Program-made: the position numbers and the translations under genes | Notes under the pieces: model-generated | What the model was told of the DNA's origin: nothing | Database searches by the model: none | What the model saw: the letters and a program-made list of their open reading frames with translations, nothing else | Source of the DNA: Planctomycetota bacterium | GTDB taxonomy: Bacteria; Planctomycetota; Phycisphaerae; WQYP01 | Assembly (NCBI GenBank): GCA_021805585.1 | Contig: JAJZEY010000582.1 | Location: forward strand, 1 to 8,374 | Length of the DNA: 8,374 nt | Direction: 5' to 3' | In this document: piece by piece, positions 5,290 to 8,374 of the stretch | Position numbering within the stretch: position 1 is the stretch's first letter | How the letters are laid out: every line of letters starts with the position of its first letter

Positions 5290-7446
5290 ATGACACGCGA
5301 ATTCCTCCATGATGCGCCGGCCCGGCAGATTAAATCCCCGTTTAACGCCCCGCTTGCGGACGATCCACTGGAAATGCCGGAATTTCTGCTGGCGGACACC
5401 TATGAGCAGCTGATTGTTGGTGATATTTCCGCCGCCCTGGCTCATGGTGAGTTTCTGGAAATAATAAGGCCGATGGCCGTCATGCTGCCCAACACCAACG
5501 GCTGGCTGAATGCGGATTGCAGGCTGATTTATGGAGCGGCGCTTGAGGCACTGCGTGAAGGGATGGATATTGCGGATGGTGCCAGCCTCGCCAGACGTTG
5601 TGAAAAGCACGGAATTAACGCCGGACATGTTTATGACATACTGGACAAAAACATGCTGCCGCATTCGCGGAACTGGCGCGACCATGTCCGGGAACTGATT
5701 GACACCATCGCCCGCAGTAATATTTTTTCCGCCGCGTGCAAAGCGCTTGATGAAGTTAAAAATGCCGCCCTGGGCACCCGGCAAATTGCCGAGGGACTTT
5801 CCGCGGTTGCGGCTGCCGCCGGCCCGGTTGAACCGGCCGACGCCGAACCATTCTATATCCCCATGCCGGTCGGCTGCCTGCCGCGGGCCATGCGGGATTA
5901 CGTTGGTGCCGTGGCCACGGCGCTGCCCTGCGCCGAGGAAAATGTGGCGCTGCCTCTGCTGGCCGCGCTGGGGTCCGCCATCGGCAACAGCCGTCGCATT
6001 GCGTTAAAGGCATCATGGACCGAACCGGCGGTGATATGGGCGGTGACCATCATGGCCAGCGGCAAACTTAAAAGCCCCGCACATGATGCGGCGGTGAAGT
6101 TTTTAACCGATCGGCAGCGCCGGCTCATCAGCGAACACAACTGCGCCATGCGGCGGTTTGAGGTTGACCAACTGGCCTGGGACGACGACCGCATTCGCGC
6201 CCGCAGACACAAGGCCGCGTCGGAATTATCACTACCTCCCCAAATGCCGGTCTGCCCACGCCTGACCACCAGCGATTGCACCGTGGAAGCACTGGCGGAA
6301 TTGCTGGCGGAAAGCCCGCGCGGCCTGCTGGTGCAGCGCGATGAACTGGCCGGCTGGTTGGGAAGCTTTGACCGTTATGCCTCCAATTCTGGAGGCGACC
6401 TGCCCGCGTGGCTGTCCATGCACCGGGCCGGCAGCTTAACCGTGGACCGCAAAACCGGAAAAAAACTGACCTTTGTGCCGCACGCTCATGTCAATATCTG
6501 CGGAACCATTCAACCGGCGACTTTGCGGCGTTGCCTTACTCCGGATTTTTTTGACAGCGGCTTAAGCGCCCGTCTGCTGATGGCCATGCCTCCGGCACCG
6601 CTTAAGCGCTGGAGCGATGCAATTATTCCGCCGGCCGCGGAAGCCCCGCTGGAGGCGTTGTTTGATGGCCTGCTGGCGCTGGCCCCGGCGACGGAAACGG
6701 ATTCCGCCGGTGAGGACTACGCGGTGCCGGTGGTGTTGGACCTTTCACCGGAGGCGCGCCGGCTCTGGATTGCATTTTATGACCGGCACGCCGCCGAACA
6801 GGAAATGATGACTGACGATCGCCAGTCGTCCGCATGGTCCAAGCTGGAGGCATATGCGGCCCGCTTCGCCCTTATTTTTACACTTTGCCGCGATTCAGCC
6901 GCCGCGGTTATCGACGGCCAAAGCATGGCCGACGCCATTACGCTGACGTGCTGGTGCGGCAATGAAACCCGCCGCGTGTATGGAATGCTGGCCGGCCAGG
7001 AAACCGACAATCCGCAGGCCGAGCTGATCAAATTGATTCAGGCGCGGTTTACCGGTCAGGTGACCGCGCGTGAATTGGCGCATGCGTCCCGCCGCTATCG
7101 GGAATCCGGAGCGGCCCAGGCCGCGTTGCAGGAACTGGTCAATTCCGGACTGGCCACCTGGCAGTCCCGTACGTCAAAAGAAGGCCGCCCCGTGAATGCA
7201 TGTATTCTGAAACAGGGTGGTAACGCGGTAACGGTAACAGATGTCCCGCCCGCTGTTACCGGTGTTACCGTTACCGGGGCTACCGCGGCAACAGGCGCAA
7301 TTGGCCAGGCCGCCGGGGCGGAGCCGGTCAGTCCTGATTCGGACCGCCCGCCCGCCTGGCTGGAAGAAGAAAACGCCGCCGGGCAGGCCGCCTGGCGGAA
7401 GGCGCATGAATATGCCGCCGATGATTATGAGCCGGGCATGGATTAA
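5290..7446 (+). CDS. DUF3987 (YfjI-type) protein with an N-terminal DnaB-N-like region
   Basis: The product is 718 residues, starting at ATG 5290 after AAAGGAA. Residues about 38-165 look like the helical N-terminal domain of DnaB helicase: a GWLNADCRLIYGAALEAL helix at 71-88, then DIADGASLARRC and KHG, in the order of the DnaB-N IF...L...piD..TL pattern. The DUF3987 core follows (about 190-590). It has a KSP-containing segment, ASGKLKSPAHDAA (256-268), at the place of a P-loop but without a normal Walker A, a later LLVQRDELAGWLGSFDRY strand-helix, and FFDSGLSARLL. Residues about 575-640 resemble a winged helix. The last 75 residues are low complexity (repeated Val-Thr-Gly) and acidic at the end. 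DUF3987 proteins are common in prophages and integrated elements, often beside or fused to replication domains, so a replication role is the best inference; no catalytic activity can be assigned. The gene is monocistronic as far as seen, divergent from the activator and convergent with the restriction gene. Confidence 0.85.
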   Translation: MTREFLHDAPARQIKSPFNAPLADDPLEMPEFLLADTYEQLIVGDISAALAHGEFLEIIRPMAVMLPNTNGWLNADCRLIYGAALEALREGMDIADGASLARRCEKHGINAGHVYDILDKNMLPHSRNWRDHVRELIDTIARSNIFSAACKALDEVKNAALGTRQIAEGLSAVAAAAGPVEPADAEPFYIPMPVGCLPRAMRDYVGAVATALPCAEENVALPLLAALGSAIGNSRRIALKASWTEPAVIWAVTIMASGKLKSPAHDAAVKFLTDRQRRLISEHNCAMRRFEVDQLAWDDDRIRARRHKAASELSLPPQMPVCPRLTTSDCTVEALAELLAESPRGLLVQRDELAGWLGSFDRYASNSGGDLPAWLSMHRAGSLTVDRKTGKKLTFVPHAHVNICGTIQPATLRRCLTPDFFDSGLSARLLMAMPPAPLKRWSDAIIPPAAEAPLEALFDGLLALAPATETDSAGEDYAVPVVLDLSPEARRLWIAFYDRHAAEQEMMTDDRQSSAWSKLEAYAARFALIFTLCRDSAAAVIDGQSMADAITLTCWCGNETRRVYGMLAGQETDNPQAELIKLIQARFTGQVTARELAHASRRYRESGAAQAALQELVNSGLATWQSRTSKEGRPVNACILKQGGNAVTVTDVPPAVTGVTVTGATAATGAIGQAAGAEPVSPDSDRPPAWLEEENAAGQAAWRKAHEYAADDYEPGMD
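7219..7275 (+). repeat. GGTAAC/GTTACC inverted box cluster inside the DUF3987 gene
   Basis: Three GGTAAC boxes (7219, 7227, 7233) are followed by three GTTACC boxes (7255, 7264, 7270). The innermost pair forms a perfect 9-bp stem, CGGTAACAG (7232-7240) with CTGTTACCG (7253-7261), over a 12-nt loop. The boxes encode the Val-Thr repeats of the tail (residues 646-663). Left of centre the codons are GTA-AC, right of it GTT-ACC, which creates the dyad. Confidence 0.6.
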
Positions 7447-7512
7447 ATGGAGTTTGGTGAACCTTGGAACGGGGGCGGGATCGCGGAAGGCTGAAATGTT
7501 AGCCCTGGCTGC

Positions 7513-7526
7513 CCCGGATTGCCGGG
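7513..7526 (+). terminator. Small GC hairpin between convergent genes, weak terminator candidate
   Basis: CCCGG and CCGGG enclose a 4-nt loop and are followed by ATATTTT. It lies in the 181-bp gap between the stops of the DUF3987 gene and the restriction gene, where a terminator is expected. The 5-bp stem and short T run make it weak. Confidence 0.2.
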
Positions 7527-7627
7527 ATATTTTGATGGCGGCGCTTTCCCCAACGGAATATTGTGTTTGTTTTGGGATTCTTTGGCGTAGAATTAATAAG
7601 GGTCGCGGTTCGGCATGGTCGGGGCGC

Positions 7628-8239
7628 TTAAATTCCGATGCCGACGACCACCAGCGGCACCGCCGGGCTGCTTCGTCCCTGGCGAATCAGATCGTAAAGG
7701 CCGCCTTCGTAATATCCCACGCCTGAGGACATCCGGGCTTGAAGGTCCTTCATCGGAAGTATTTCGATGCCCACATCGATTACGTCGCCCACAAAAAAGG
7801 CCATATGCTTTACAAACATGTCGTAAGCCACAAATGAATATTTGCCAAATTGTATTTCCACAGCGATGCGGTCCTTCACGAAATCAGTCTGGTTGTAAGA
7901 ATAAATTGGAATTTTGTTGGCCTTCTCGATTTCGATTTTTTGCAGATCGGGTTCCAATGTCAGCGTACGGCGAATGAGGCGATGATCGGAAGTAACCCAG
8001 TAATGGGTGCGGGATTCCTTCCAGCCAAGACGGCCCAGCGATTTTGTGAAAGCGCTATTCATATCAACCGGACTGTATAGCGTTTGGCCTCGCCTGGTTT
8101 TCTCACGGGAGATTTTTGTACGGCATTTCTCCGCGTCAATACCCGTGATGGCCGCTTCAATTTCGTTCCACAACGCCGGCTTGTGAACCAAAATATGCTC
8201 ATGACCATTAAGGTGCGAATAAATCGCCTGAATCTTCAA
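7628..8239 (-). CDS. Type II restriction endonuclease, BstYI/BglII family
   Basis: The 203-residue protein has the length and recognisable sequence of BstYI: YSHLNG near the N-terminus (7-12), DAEKCRTKISREKT (35-48), SYNQTDFVKDR (114-124), VEIQFGKYSFVAYD (127-140), FVKHMAF, IDVGIEILPMKDLQ (154-167), MSSG..YYEG (170-179) and IRQGR. D119, E128 and Q130 stand where I recall BstYI's metal-binding residues, equivalent to BglII's D84, E93 and Q95 with the unusual Gln in place of Lys. By family knowledge it should be a homodimer cutting R^GATCY; AGATCT alone (BglII) cannot be excluded. The start is TTG 8239, with GGAGGG five bases upstream inside the preceding gene. TTG and that gene's TGA stop share TTGA, so translation is probably coupled. 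The frame is intact. Confidence 0.92.
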   Translation of the reverse strand: MKIQAIYSHLNGHEHILVHKPALWNEIEAAITGIDAEKCRTKISREKTRRGQTLYSPVDMNSAFTKSLGRLGWKESRTHYWVTSDHRLIRRTLTLEPDLQKIEIEKANKIPIYSYNQTDFVKDRIAVEIQFGKYSFVAYDMFVKHMAFFVGDVIDVGIEILPMKDLQARMSSGVGYYEGGLYDLIRQGRSSPAVPLVVVGIGI

Positions 8240-8374
8240 CGTTGCCCTCCGCCGGGCAGAGTGGGGTCGTAAATCGGCCGGTCCATCGGACGGGTCTTAA
8301 GCAGGCCGGCCCGCAAAGACTCCACACGACTTTGCGCGATTCGCACGAAAAAACCGGGCCAATTACATCCAAAA
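8236..8374 (-). CDS. Probable DNA methyltransferase, C-terminal end (partial)
   Basis: The minus-strand frame is open at the window edge and ends at TGA (8236-8238). It gives 45 residues, including RIAQSRVESLRAGLLKTRPM followed by DRPIYDP. A helix with regularly spaced Arg and Leu followed by RPMDRP.YDP is a tail I associate with site-specific DNA methyltransferases. The tight TTGA junction with the endonuclease fits a modification-then-restriction operon. The catalytic motifs lie outside the window, so the methylated base and the class cannot be read. Confidence 0.6.
   Translation of the reverse strand, partial: FGCNWPGFFVRIAQSRVESLRAGLLKTRPMDRPIYDPTLPGGGQR

Noticed and set aside
5227..5784. 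Minus-strand frame of 185 codons opposite the start of the DUF3987 gene
   Set aside because: It is a shadow of a clearly coding plus-strand gene and shows no recognisable domain.
7561..7593. Promoter-like TTGTTT and TAGAAT on the plus strand
   Set aside because: Spacing is 15 bp and the direction leads into the 3' end of the convergent restriction gene.

Overview
The window looks like chromosomal accessory DNA from a Gram-negative, moderately GC-rich bacterium. A Planctomycetota-type (or related PVC) origin fits best: a DUF3987 protein with a Val-Thr-rich tail, a GxxExxY gene set in degenerate intergenic repeats, and a sigma54 activator. This lineage guess rests on gene style, not on a marker gene, and is only moderately secure.

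Layout. 1-1536 (+): C-terminal half of an AcrB/HAE1-type RND drug-efflux permease, cut by the window start. 1537-1880: no intact gene; three IS21-like terminal repeats and an unidentified reading-frame remnant. 1880-3079: an array of four related repeat units. One (2037-2552) carries an intact GxxExxY gene on the minus strand between 29-bp terminal inverted repeats. Two (A, C) have the same ends but no gene and are exactly 124 bp from TIR to TIR. The fourth (D) keeps one end and a few last codons of another GxxExxY copy. The arrangement resembles an IS/MITE or RAYT/REP pair. 3090-3209: a 120-bp segment bounded by a perfect 16-bp inverted repeat.

3284-4801 (-): an NtrC-family sigma54 activator whose receiver lacks the phosphoacceptor Asp and the other switch residues (pseudo-receiver). 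It is divergent from 5290-7446 (+), which has a DnaB-N-like region followed by DUF3987, a family typical of mobile-element replication modules. Its ribosome-binding site lies in one arm of a hairpin just before the start codon. No promoter evidence links the two genes.

7628-8374 (-): the distal part of a type II restriction-modification operon. The last 45 codons of a probable DNA methyltransferase overlap, through a TTGA junction, a full-length BstYI/BglII-family endonuclease with the expected D119/E128/Q130 residues. By hand count the window has 31 GATC sites, none in the RGATCY context that BstYI cuts, which fits a resident RGATCY-specific system.

The best candidate for something little described is the GxxExxY unit with its gene-less 124-bp derivatives. 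The pseudo-receiver activator and the Shine-Dalgarno hairpin are next.
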